Positions 1 to 7,149 of a stretch of 64,000 nucleotides of DNA are shown one piece after another (positions within the stretch are counted from its first letter, which is position 1; every line of letters begins with the position of its first letter). The position numbers and the translations under genes are program-made. The stretch comes from DAOTXL01 sp034435455 (GTDB lineage Bacteria; Chloroflexota; Anaerolineae; JAAYZQ01), in assembly GCA_034435455.1 (NCBI GenBank), contig DAOTXL010000080.1, positions 1 through 64,000 on the forward strand. Reading direction: 5' to 3'. The notes beneath the pieces are model-generated. The model ran no database searches. It worked only from the letters and a program-made list of their open reading frames with translations, and was not told the DNA's origin.

Positions 1-19
1 GCCAGGATTGGCAGATAAT

Positions 20-481
20 TCATTGTAACTGACCATTGCAACTTGCTCCCTGCATCAATTGATTAGGCAGGGTCGCAAGTATAGGTATCAATGACAAATT
101 TGTCAAAACTAAATCTCTATAATGTCTAATAAATTGAGTGTCGCCTCCGTTGCCGCCCGACTGAGCAATATGGTCGTCCCCATCCCCTCCCTTGATGGAC
201 AGGTTATCCTGCCCGTCTCCGCCCTCCTGCTCCAGCCCGTCGTTGTGGGCTTGGCCGGCAATGTACAGCGTATCGTTGCCGGCCCGGCCGTACTGCAGGA
301 TGGTATCGGGGTCGGGGGTGCCCAGGTCAACCTGCGTGTCGTCGCCGTCGCTGCCGTAGTAGACGATGCGGGTGCCGGCGGCGGGGGCAGGGCCTGCGTT
401 GGCCGGGGTGAAGCGCGGCGGCAAAGCCAGCGCCAGGCCGAGCAAAACAACCAAAAGACCAAAATGCTTTCTTGTTTTCAT
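20..481 (-). CDS. Secreted protein with RTX-like GD-rich repeats
   Basis: A 153-residue protein with a clear signal peptide: basic MKTRK, a leucine-rich core, then an Ala-rich cleavage region near residue 29. The middle carries several G-x-D/N-G-x-D-like segments (GSDGDD, GRAGND, GGDGQD, GGDGDD). These resemble the calcium-binding nonapeptides of RTX beta-rolls but are few and irregular. Only about ten such turns fit, so this would be a short roll or a degenerate one. A good ribosome site (GGAGGAG) sits just upstream of the ATG. The last 30 residues are unrelated and hydrophobic. Function is unknown; a secreted Ca-binding or adhesion role is inference. Confidence 0.55.
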   Translation of the reverse strand: MKTRKHFGLLVVLLGLALALPPRFTPANAGPAPAAGTRIVYYGSDGDDTQVDLGTPDPDTILQYGRAGNDTLYIAGQAHNDGLEQEGGDGQDNLSIKGGDGDDHIAQSGGNGGDTQFIRHYRDLVLTNLSLIPILATLPNQLMQGASCNGQLQ

Positions 482-656
482 GGTTCTCCTCCTGCGGGAA
501 AGCGATGCTCAGAAGATGTTTCGTCTGCACCCGTACCGGACGGCTCTGCCGTCTCCCCTGTCAGCCGGTGCAGCAGGGCCAGCAGGGCCTGCCCGTCCGG
601 GAAGGGCTGTGCTTCCCCCTCCGGTATGGGGCGCAGGTCGCCGCTCGCCGCAGAGG

Positions 657-715
657 CGCAGAGGAATCATAAAGACTCGGCGGTCTCTGCGGTGCAAACC
701 AGGGCTTTTTCAGCA
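657..715. repeat. 59-bp direct repeat, copy 1
   Basis: Identical over 59 bp to 840-898, starting at CGCAGAGGAATCAT and ending at TTTTTCAGCA. The GCAGAGG...CTCTGCGG core is partly palindromic. A related GCAGAGGCGCAGAG string occurs near 23003, which suggests a dispersed family in this genome. Confidence 0.9.
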
Positions 716-839
716 TGCGTCGCTCTTTGACATTATTCAATCACTTGCGACTGCCAGAAGACTGCCAGAATGGGGGTACAGAAGTGGAGCGAGGAGGGTG
801 CTTATAAAATATCCCCTCTCACCGCCGAGGCGCAGAGAA

Positions 840-898
840 CGCAGAGGAATCATAAAGACTCGGCGGTCTCTGCGGTGCAAACCAGGGCTTTTTCAGCA
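840..898. repeat. 59-bp direct repeat, copy 2
   Basis: Second exact copy of 657-715, 183 bp further on. The spacer between the copies is unique sequence. Confidence 0.9.
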
Positions 899-924
899 GC
901 CTCCAAAGGATTTATGGCTGCGAC

Positions 925-2874
925 TTATGAGCGGGAGGGCGGGGTCAGCTCGCGGTAGTACGCCTGGAGTTCGGGCTGGGGAGTGGTGTCCAGGTCGTCG
1001 CGCAGGGTTTTTTCCAGCTTGAGATAGAGCCGCCGGGCGCCGGGCAGGTCATTCAGCGCCACACAGGCGCGCATCCCCAGCAGCACCGCCTGCTCCTGCC
1101 ACGGCTCCAGCACCAGGAGTCGCCGGCAGGCGTCGAGGGCTTCGGCATAACGGCCCGCAGCCAGCCGGGCCTCGGCGGCGGCCAGCAACGCCTGCTGGTA
1201 GAGGAGAGTCAGCCGCTCACGAGGTATCAGAGACCAGTCGGCGTAGCGGTAGTCGGGCAGCAAATCGCCGCCGTACAGGGCCAACGCCTGTTCCCACTCC
1301 TGTTGATAACAGTGGGTTTCAAAGGATTCAGAGTCCAGCCATGAGCCGGCCGGCAGGTGCAGCGTGATATGGCCTTCCTCTACTTCCAGATAGCGGGAGG
1401 GGAATTTCTCCGGCAGGTCAGGCTCCAGGGCGCGGCGCAGGGCTGAGGTGGCGTGGTGGAAGGCGGTCAGCGCCGCGTCGGGGGACCTGTCCGGCCACAG
1501 CGCCTCGGCAACCTGGTCGAAGGAGAGGGAGCGGCCGGGGGTGAACAGCAGGAGGGCCAGCAACTCCCCGGCCCGCCGGGTGCGCAGGGCGCGCCTTTCG
1601 ATGCACCGCCGCCCCTGGCGGACTTCGAAGCGTCCCAGGGTGATGATCTGCAGCGGGGGCGGGGGCACGCGCTGCAATCGTTCTACCACTCGCTGACTGA
1701 CCCTGGCCAGGGCTGCGTCGGGGTGGTTGAGGTAGGCGGCGACCAGGGGATAGGCCAGTTGCCGCTCCTGGTCCAGGAGAAAGGCATATCCTCCCGCCAG
1801 GATGGCCTGGCCGGCTTCCAGCCATGCCGCGGCGACTTCCGGCCGGCCCTGCTCATGGAGGAGGGCAGCCAGCAGGAAACGGGCCCGGGTCAGGTCAAAG
1901 GCCGCGCCGAGGGGCGTGAGGAGGTCAATCGCGGCACACAGGTCGGTTTCGGCGGCAGTCAGGTCGCCGCACAGCAAGGCGGCGCGGGCGCGCTCGATCA
2001 GCGCCTTGCCCTGTTCATGCCGGTAACCCACCCGCCGGGCAACGGCCAATGCATCGTCGGCCCAGGCATGGGCAGCAGGACCATCGCCCGACAGGCGGTG
2101 GAAGCGGCTCATACCCAGCCGCACACTGATGTTCAGCCACGGCTCGCCGCTGGCCTCGGCGATGAGGCGGGCCTGCGTGTAAAAGGTCCGTCCGGCCTCC
2201 CATTGCCCTTCGTCCAGGGCCAGGGCGGCGTTAATACACAGGTGGTAACCCCGGACAATGGTATCGGGAGGGACCAGACTATCCATCTCGGCCAGCGCTG
2301 CCCGGGCCCGCTCGCCTTGCCCGATCAACTGACCGATCATGGCGATCGTGGTCAGGGGGTAGATGAGCCATTCGGGCTTCGCCTGCCGATAGGCAATATC
2401 CCGGGCCTGCTCATCGGCGGCCAGGGCCAGGTCGAACTGGCCGCGGGGCAGGTGAACGCCGGCAGCCAGGCCGTGCAGAGCGGCCACCTGCGCCCGGTGA
2501 TAGCCGATCTCGCGGGCCAGATCGGCGGCCTGCCGGTAACAGCTTTCCGCTTCGGCCACAGAGCCACTCTCAGTAGCGCAGTTGCCCAAAATCTGCCAGG
2601 CGTCGGCGCGGCAGGGAGCGTCGGGGGGTGCCAGGGCCAGAGCTTCTGCGGCCAGCGATTGGGCCTCTTGATATTGGCCCAGGCGAAAGCGCATCCTGGC
2701 CATGTGGACCAGCGCCGTGGCAATGGCTGACGGTTCGCCCTGAGCACGGGCTGCCTCCAGGGCCTGGTGTGCCTGGCGGAGCAGGGTGGCAACCTCTCCC
2801 GCTCCTTCCAGAGGCAGAACCTCAGTCCCGAATTCTGCGCTGGACAGAGATGAATGGGTTACCGGCCAGCTCAT
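925..2874 (-). CDS. TPR / BTAD transcriptional activator
   Basis: About 649 residues. The first 400 or so are Ala/Leu-rich helical repeats of TPR type. The C-terminal part has a winged-helix DNA-binding segment (from ITLGRFEVRQGRR through EALWPDRS) followed by a bacterial transcriptional activator domain (BTAD). That is the SARP pair, placed here at the C-terminus as in many Chloroflexota regulators. I chose the ATG at 2874 over an upstream in-frame one because AAAGGGTGG precedes it at good spacing. It lies next to the formate dehydrogenase cluster but is separated from it by a terminator and has its own promoter. Whether it controls that cluster is unknown. Confidence 0.8.
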   Translation of the reverse strand: MSWPVTHSSLSSAEFGTEVLPLEGAGEVATLLRQAHQALEAARAQGEPSAIATALVHMARMRFRLGQYQEAQSLAAEALALAPPDAPCRADAWQILGNCATESGSVAEAESCYRQAADLAREIGYHRAQVAALHGLAAGVHLPRGQFDLALAADEQARDIAYRQAKPEWLIYPLTTIAMIGQLIGQGERARAALAEMDSLVPPDTIVRGYHLCINAALALDEGQWEAGRTFYTQARLIAEASGEPWLNISVRLGMSRFHRLSGDGPAAHAWADDALAVARRVGYRHEQGKALIERARAALLCGDLTAAETDLCAAIDLLTPLGAAFDLTRARFLLAALLHEQGRPEVAAAWLEAGQAILAGGYAFLLDQERQLAYPLVAAYLNHPDAALARVSQRVVERLQRVPPPPLQIITLGRFEVRQGRRCIERRALRTRRAGELLALLLFTPGRSLSFDQVAEALWPDRSPDAALTAFHHATSALRRALEPDLPEKFPSRYLEVEEGHITLHLPAGSWLDSESFETHCYQQEWEQALALYGGDLLPDYRYADWSLIPRERLTLLYQQALLAAAEARLAAGRYAEALDACRRLLVLEPWQEQAVLLGMRACVALNDLPGARRLYLKLEKTLRDDLDTTPQPELQAYYRELTPPSRS

Positions 2875-2919
2875 GAACCACCCTTTGGGCTGTTCAGGTG
2901 TCAGGCACCTTGCCGGCAA

Positions 2920-2948
2920 ATTGTAACACAAAAGAGCACAGGGGACAA
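2920..2948 (-). promoter_or_regulatory. Promoter of the BTAD regulator
   Basis: On the minus strand TTGTCC, a 17-nt spacer and TACAAT, with the start codon about 45 nt downstream. The -35 and spacer lie inside the terminator hairpin of the upstream cluster. Confidence 0.55.
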
Positions 2949-2965
2949 CCCCCTGTGCTCTTTTG
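2929..2965. terminator. Intrinsic terminator after formate dehydrogenase
   Basis: A perfect 16-bp inverted repeat, CAAAAGAGCACAGGGG against its complement, with a 5-nt loop. A-rich and T-rich outer ends let it act in either direction. It closes the minus-strand selenoprotein cluster. Confidence 0.85.
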
Positions 2966-3053
2966 CGTCAGGGTCATCGGCCTTGCTGGTCTGTCGGAGA
3001 GGCCTGGCCGGGGTCGCAGACCCCCGGCGAGCGGAAAAAAAAGACAGGATCGC

Positions 3054-5132
3054 TCAGGCTACCTTTTCGATCCGCACTGCAGCCACCTTGTACTCGGGAA
3101 TCTTGGCGATGGGGTCCAGGGCCGGGTTGGTGAGCACGTTGGCTGCCGCCTCGGCAAAGTGGAAGGGGATGAACACCAGGCCCGGCGGTACCCGGCGCGT
3201 GATCCAGGCCCGGGTTTCGATCTCACCCCGGCGGCTGATCACCCGCACCCGGGCCGATTTACCCAACCCCAACCGGGTGGCATCCTCAGGGCTGATCTCG
3301 ACATAACCCTCCGGCACCTCCGCGTCCAGCTTTTCGGAGCGGCGGGTCATGCTGCCGGTGTGATAGTGGAACATGATCCGGCCGGTGGTCAGGGTCAGGG
3401 GATATTCGTCGTCGGGCAGCTCGGCCGGCTCCTTGAAGGCCACCGGTGTGAACCTGCCCAACCCCCGGCTGAATTTGTCCTTGTGCAGGTAGGGCGTGCC
3501 GGGGTGGTCGGCGGTGGGTACCGGCCATTGCAGAGAGCCGGCCTGCTCCAGCCGCTCGTAAGTCACGCCGCCATAGGAGGGGGTCAGAGCAGCGATCTCG
3601 GCCATGATCTGGGCCGGGGAGTCGTATTGCCAGCCGCCGAATCGTGCCTGGGGCCTCGTCCCTCGTGCCTGTTGCATCCTGTGCCCCAGGTCGGCGACGA
3701 TCTCCCAGTCCTGGCGGGCCTGCCCCAGGGGCGAGATGGCCTGACGCACCCGCTGGATGCGGCGTTCTGTGTTGGTAAAGGTGCCGTCCTTTTCGGCAAA
3801 GCTGACGCCGGGCAGCACCACATCGGCCAGCTCAGCCGTCTCGGTGAGAAAGAGGTCCTGGACGACCAGGAATTCACAATGCTTCAGGGCTGCCCGCACA
3901 TGGTTGATGTCGGGGTCGGAGATCATGGGGTTCTCGGCCATCACATACAACGCCCTCAGCCGGCCGTCGTGGGCGGCGTTGACCATTTCGACGACGGTCA
4001 GCCCCACCCGTTGCGGAGCGGCGCTGCCCCATGCTTCCTGGAATTTGGCGTAAGAGGCGTCGAGCGTCACCGCCTGGTAGCCGGAATAGACGTTGGGCAG
4101 TCCCCCCATGTCGCAGGCACCCTGCACATTGTTCTGGCCCCGCAGAGGGTTGACCCCCGTGCCCGGCCGGCCGATGTTGCCGGTCAGCATGGCCAGGTTG
4201 GCGCAGGAGACCACGTTGTCCACGCCGGTGGTGTGCTGGGTGATGCCCATCGTATAGAGGATGGCCGACCGGCCAGACTGAGCATAGAGCCGGGCGGCAG
4301 CGGCCAGGTCCCCGGCCGGGATGCCGGTGATGGCTTCGACCCGTTCCGGCGTATAGTCGGCGACGGCGGCCTTGAGCTCCTCGAACCCCTCGGTGCGGCT
4401 CTCGACAAACTCTTTGTCGTACAGCTCCTCAGCGATGATGACGTGCATCATGCCGTTGAGCCAGGCCACATCGGTGCCGGGCCGCTGGCACAGGTACAGG
4501 TCGGCCAGGCGGGCGATCTGCGTTTTGCGGGGGTCCACCACGATCACCTTCGCCCCCCGTTTCTGGGCGCGCATGATCCAGGTGGCGATGAGCGGGTGCC
4601 CTTCTGTCGTGTTCGAGCCGGTGATCAGCAGGCAGTTGCTGTCCTGGAACTCGGGGATGCTGTTGGTCATTGCCCCACTACCAAACGCTGCGGCCAGACC
4701 GGCCACAGTGGGGGCGTGTCAGAGGCGGGCGCAGTGGTCAATGTTGTTGGTGCCGATGACCGCCCGCGCCAGCTTTTGGAGCAAATAGTTTTCCTCGTTG
4801 GTGCACTTGGCCGAGGCCAGAAAACCGATGGCATCCGGGCCATGAGCCTGGCCGATCTCCAGAAGCCGATGGGCAACCAGGTCCAGGGCCTCATCCCAGG
4901 TTGCCGGTCGTAGCTCTCCCCCTTTCTGCTCGCGGATGAGGGGGGTGGTCAGCCGGTCGGGGTGATGGATAAAGGCATGGGCGTTCCACCCTTTGATGCA
5001 CAGCTTGCCGTCGCTCAGCGGATGGCCCTTGGCCGGCAATACCCCGGTCACCCGGCCGTCCAGCACTTCCAGGTAGAGGCCGCAGCCGGTACCGCAGTAG
5101 ATACAGGTTGTCAACACATTCTTGTATTCCAC
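3054..5132 (-). CDS. fdhA: Selenocysteine formate dehydrogenase, catalytic subunit
   Basis: Oxidises formate to CO2, or the reverse, at a Mo/W-bis-MGD centre in the cytoplasm (no Tat signal). Read through one in-frame UGA at 4721-4719 it gives 692 residues, close to E. coli FdhF. The N-terminus has the C10-x2-C13-x3-C17-x27-C45 [4Fe-4S] motif. The UGA is residue 138 in the context CARL-Sec-HAPTVAG, matching the family's active site. Without readthrough there would be two fragments of 137 and about 550 residues meeting exactly at the catalytic position. The start is GTG with AGGAG 8 nt upstream. A stretch near residues 485-500 (QQARGTRPQAR) looks like an in-frame repeat insertion. It is the last gene of the Hdr cluster. 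Confidence 0.95.
4671..4721 (-). promoter_or_regulatory. UGA-Sec codon and SECIS hairpin of fdhA
   Basis: UGA is at 4721-4719. A 7-bp stem (4707-4701 with 4695-4689) carries a GGUCU apical loop at 4700-4696, starting 18 nt after the UGA. From memory of the E. coli fdhF SECIS, both the loop sequence and the spacing are the same. An outer pairing GCCCC..ACU with AGUGGGGC (4679-4672) extends the element. Confidence 0.9.
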
Positions 5133-5144
5133 TCTTCTAACTCC

Positions 5145-5213
5145 TTTGGCTCCCTCAATGCGCCGTTGGCCACAGCGTGTCCACCACCAGCGGTAGGTTG
5201 TTCACTCTGCGGC
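5145..5213. repeat. Duplicated 3' end of the neighbouring Fe-S gene (degenerate copy)
   Basis: Matches 5843-5914. The first 52 positions differ at only 3, then there is a 3-nt gap and a weaker match. Read on the minus strand it still encodes LPLVVDTLWPTAH-stop, the tail of the protein at 5853-6644 (LVVDTLWQTAH-stop). With the other copy it brackets the toxin-antitoxin pair. Confidence 0.85.
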
Positions 5214-5218
5214 CTGCG

Positions 5219-5569
5219 TCAGGTATCTCGCCTGTTCCGGTCGGTGGTGTATCTTTCCGATGGCTCCTGCACGGAATAGGCCGGCTGTGGCGAGCGGCTG
5301 GACGATAGCTTTTCTTGCAGCCAGAGATTGATCAAGGTCTCAGCGGACACGCCTTGCTGGCGGGCTGTGGCGCGTATTCCCTGTAACATATCCCTGGATA
5401 TGGCACAGTATGTCTTGCTGGATTGCAGGTCAATCTCGAAATCCACAGGTTCCATCAGATCTTCGTAGTCGGCGCTGCTATGCGTGTCCCAAAATTCCCA
5501 GAACTGCTCAATTGAGTCAAAGTTCTCAGGCAATGGATCCTCACGTCTTGAATTTGTCTTATTCCGCAT
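5219..5569 (-). CDS. CopG/BrnA-like antitoxin
   Basis: 116 residues from the ATG at 5569, overlapping the upstream toxin gene by 11 nt, as toxin-antitoxin pairs often do. The N-terminal part (LPENFDSIEQFWEFWDTHSS) is typical of antitoxins paired with BrnT-type toxins. The later segment (ISRDMLQGIRATARQQGVS) fits a ribbon-helix-helix or similar DNA-binding fold. The protein should bind and neutralise the toxin and repress the pair. Its stop codon falls at the edge of the duplicated segment. The C-terminal 25 residues look disordered. Confidence 0.75.
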   Translation of the reverse strand: MRNKTNSRREDPLPENFDSIEQFWEFWDTHSSADYEDLMEPVDFEIDLQSSKTYCAISRDMLQGIRATARQQGVSAETLINLWLQEKLSSSRSPQPAYSVQEPSERYTTDRNRRDT

Positions 5570-5840
5570 AGACTCTCCGCTCTTTTCTGTCCATATCACG
5601 GGCGCTCAGGATCAGCGCTTCCTGGGTCAGTTTGTAGATGAAAAACACCACGAGATAACGGCCTGCCTCCGTCTGCCCCAACGCCCGATAGACATTCTCT
5701 CCACGAAAGTGACCTTTCTCCACTCGTTTGATCTTGGGCTTTCTGGCGAAAACCTCTTCAACTTCTTCAGGGGAAACGTTGTGCTTCGCCTCTAGTTTTT
5801 CGACGATGCTTTCCAGCCAGATGAAGCCGATGATCTTCAC
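5559..5840 (-). CDS. brnT: BrnT-family toxin
   Basis: 93 residues from a GTG start, 12 nt after the stop of the Fe-S gene. The C-terminal ILSARDMDRKERRVY motif and the small alpha/beta layout match BrnT, a RelE-fold ribonuclease toxin. The pair interrupts an otherwise continuous operon between two formate dehydrogenase-related genes and is bracketed by a duplicated 70-bp segment. It probably arrived as a unit. Activity is inferred from family only. Confidence 0.75.
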   Translation of the reverse strand: MKIIGFIWLESIVEKLEAKHNVSPEEVEEVFARKPKIKRVEKGHFRGENVYRALGQTEAGRYLVVFFIYKLTQEALILSARDMDRKERRVYAE

Positions 5841-5842
5841 GC

Positions 5843-5914
5843 TTTGGCTGCCTCAATGTGCCGTTTGCCACAGCGTGTCCACCACCAGCGGTGGCAGGTC
5901 CTCTACGCTGCGGC
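5843..5914. repeat. Intact copy of the duplicated segment (3' end of Fe-S gene)
   Basis: Right-hand partner of 5145-5213. It contains the last 20 codons and stop of the gene at 5853-6644 plus about 10 nt beyond. Confidence 0.85.
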
Positions 5915-6644
5915 CGGGCACGTAGCCGAACATCTGCTCGGCGTCGCGGCGCAGCAGGGTATAGAGCACGGTCAGGGGGATCTCGGCCGGGCAGGCCCGC
6001 TCGCACTCCATGCAGCCGACACACTTGGCGACGGTGTGATAGGCGCGGATGAGGTGATAGGAGGGGAAGGGGGGCGCCAGCACGCCGCTCTCGACCCACT
6101 TGTTGTCCTCCAGGACGCACACCTCGCAAAAACACTGGGGACAGACGGTGCGGCAGGCGTAGCACTTGATGCAGCGGGCGAACTGCCGTTTCCAGAACTC
6201 GGTCCGCCCGGCCAGGGAGAGCTGTTCATGCTCGGCCACCAGCGCGTCGGCGATGCCTTCCACCTTTTCCCCAACGTCCACCCGGCTGGGATAGGGCCAG
6301 GCGCAGCGGCACTCGTCCCGCTCCTCGGCGGTACAGGCCAGGTAGATCGGCACGATGCGGTTCAGGTCCACCTGGTTGTGTTTGGCCATCTCGATCAGGC
6401 CGCGCTCTTCGCAGCCGCGCGTCACCATGCCCAGCCGCACCTCCGGGTGGGCTGTCAGCAGCCGGTCCAGGATCTTGGGCAGGTTGTACTTGGGCCACAG
6501 GGCCAGATCGTCCAGGCTGTCGCCGGGGCGGAACAGGTGGGGCGTTGTCGCCGGCCCGCTGCGGCGCAGGGCCAACACCCCCGCGACCTCACCGCCGTCC
6601 AGCAGGCTTTTGACTCTGTCTCGAAGGGAGTCCAGTCGTTCCAT
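5853..6644 (-). CDS. Ferredoxin-type electron-transfer subunit of the formate dehydrogenase/Hdr complex
   Basis: 263 residues from the ATG at 6644, behind a strong AGGAAGGAGG site and 1 nt after the mvhD stop. The N-terminal half resembles the FrhB/FdhB-like fold found beside HdrA. The C-terminal half has two Cys clusters, CIKCYACRTVCPQCFCEVC and CVGCMECERACP, enough for two [4Fe-4S] clusters plus extra Cys. It likely passes electrons between FdhA and MvhD/HdrA. The 3' end is duplicated beyond the toxin-antitoxin pair. The exact family name is uncertain. Confidence 0.75.
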   Translation of the reverse strand: MERLDSLRDRVKSLLDGGEVAGVLALRRSGPATTPHLFRPGDSLDDLALWPKYNLPKILDRLLTAHPEVRLGMVTRGCEERGLIEMAKHNQVDLNRIVPIYLACTAEERDECRCAWPYPSRVDVGEKVEGIADALVAEHEQLSLAGRTEFWKRQFARCIKCYACRTVCPQCFCEVCVLEDNKWVESGVLAPPFPSYHLIRAYHTVAKCVGCMECERACPAEIPLTVLYTLLRRDAEQMFGYVPGRSVEDLPPLVVDTLWQTAH

Positions 6645-6645
6645 G

Positions 6646-7068
6646 CTATGCCTCCTTCCTGGTCTCCAGCGGTCCGAGCGCCCGCACCTGGTCGGTGAAC
6701 TCCTGGACCACCTCGACAAAGCGGTTGGCCTCGGACGACGACACCCACTCCAGGCGCAGCCGTTGCGGGTCTATGCCCACATAGCTCAACAGGTTGCGAA
6801 AGATGGGGAACCGCTTGGCGGTTCGATGATTGCCACTAACATAGTGGCAGTCGCCGATGTGTCAACCGAGCACCATCACCCCATCGGCCCCCTCGCGGAA
6901 GGCGCGGACCACCAGCTCCGGCGAGACGCGGCCGGAGCACATGACGCGGATGATGCGCAGGTTGGGCGGGTATTTCAGGCGCGCGGTGCCGGCGGCATCG
7001 GCCCCGGCATAGCTGCACCAGTTGCACAAAAATCCCACAATCCGTGGCTCGAATCCTTTGTCGTCCAT
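6646..7068 (-). CDS. mvhD: MvhD/VhuD-like selenoprotein, [2Fe-2S] electron adaptor
   Basis: 140 residues including Sec. UGA at 6864-6862 is residue 69, in VLG-Sec-HIGDCHYVSGN, where the family has Cys or Sec. The N-terminus carries C15-x2-C18. Read to the UGA alone it would be a 68-residue stub; readthrough gives the normal MvhD length and ends 1 nt before the next ATG. AGGAG sits 7 nt before the ATG at 7068, better than the in-frame ATG at 7074. In this family the protein links a formate dehydrogenase or hydrogenase to HdrA. Confidence 0.92.
6832..6864 (-). promoter_or_regulatory. UGA-Sec codon and hairpin of mvhD
   Basis: UGA is at 6864-6862, followed by a perfect 6-bp stem GCCACU/AGUGGC (6848-6843 with 6837-6832) and loop AUGUU. 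The loop starts 19 nt after the UGA. It lacks the GGUC of the other two hairpins, so SelB recognition is less certain. Confidence 0.75.
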
Positions 7069-7102
7069 AACCATACTCCTGTGTCTGTCGGGTGTCAGGT
7101 TC

Positions 7103-7139
7103 GGGGTATCGGGTCTCAGGCCTCAGCTACCCGATCCCC
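7103..7139. repeat. Intergenic inverted repeat between mvhD and hdrA
   Basis: GGGGTATCGGGT pairs with ACCCGATCCCC with one bulge across a 14-nt loop. It lies in the 81-nt hdrA-mvhD gap and may be an RNA processing or REP-type element. Confidence 0.55.
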
Positions 7140-7149
7140 GATCCCCCAT

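Larger units (their letters stand above)
482..924. other. Non-coding stretch with a direct repeat
   Basis: No convincing gene here. The stretch holds two copies of a 59-bp direct repeat (listed separately) and GC-rich filler. Confidence 0.6.

Noticed and set aside
2898..4913. Plus-strand open frame of about 670 codons opposite fdhA
   Set aside because: Composition is His/Gly/Val-rich with no domain; it mirrors the conserved minus-strand enzyme.
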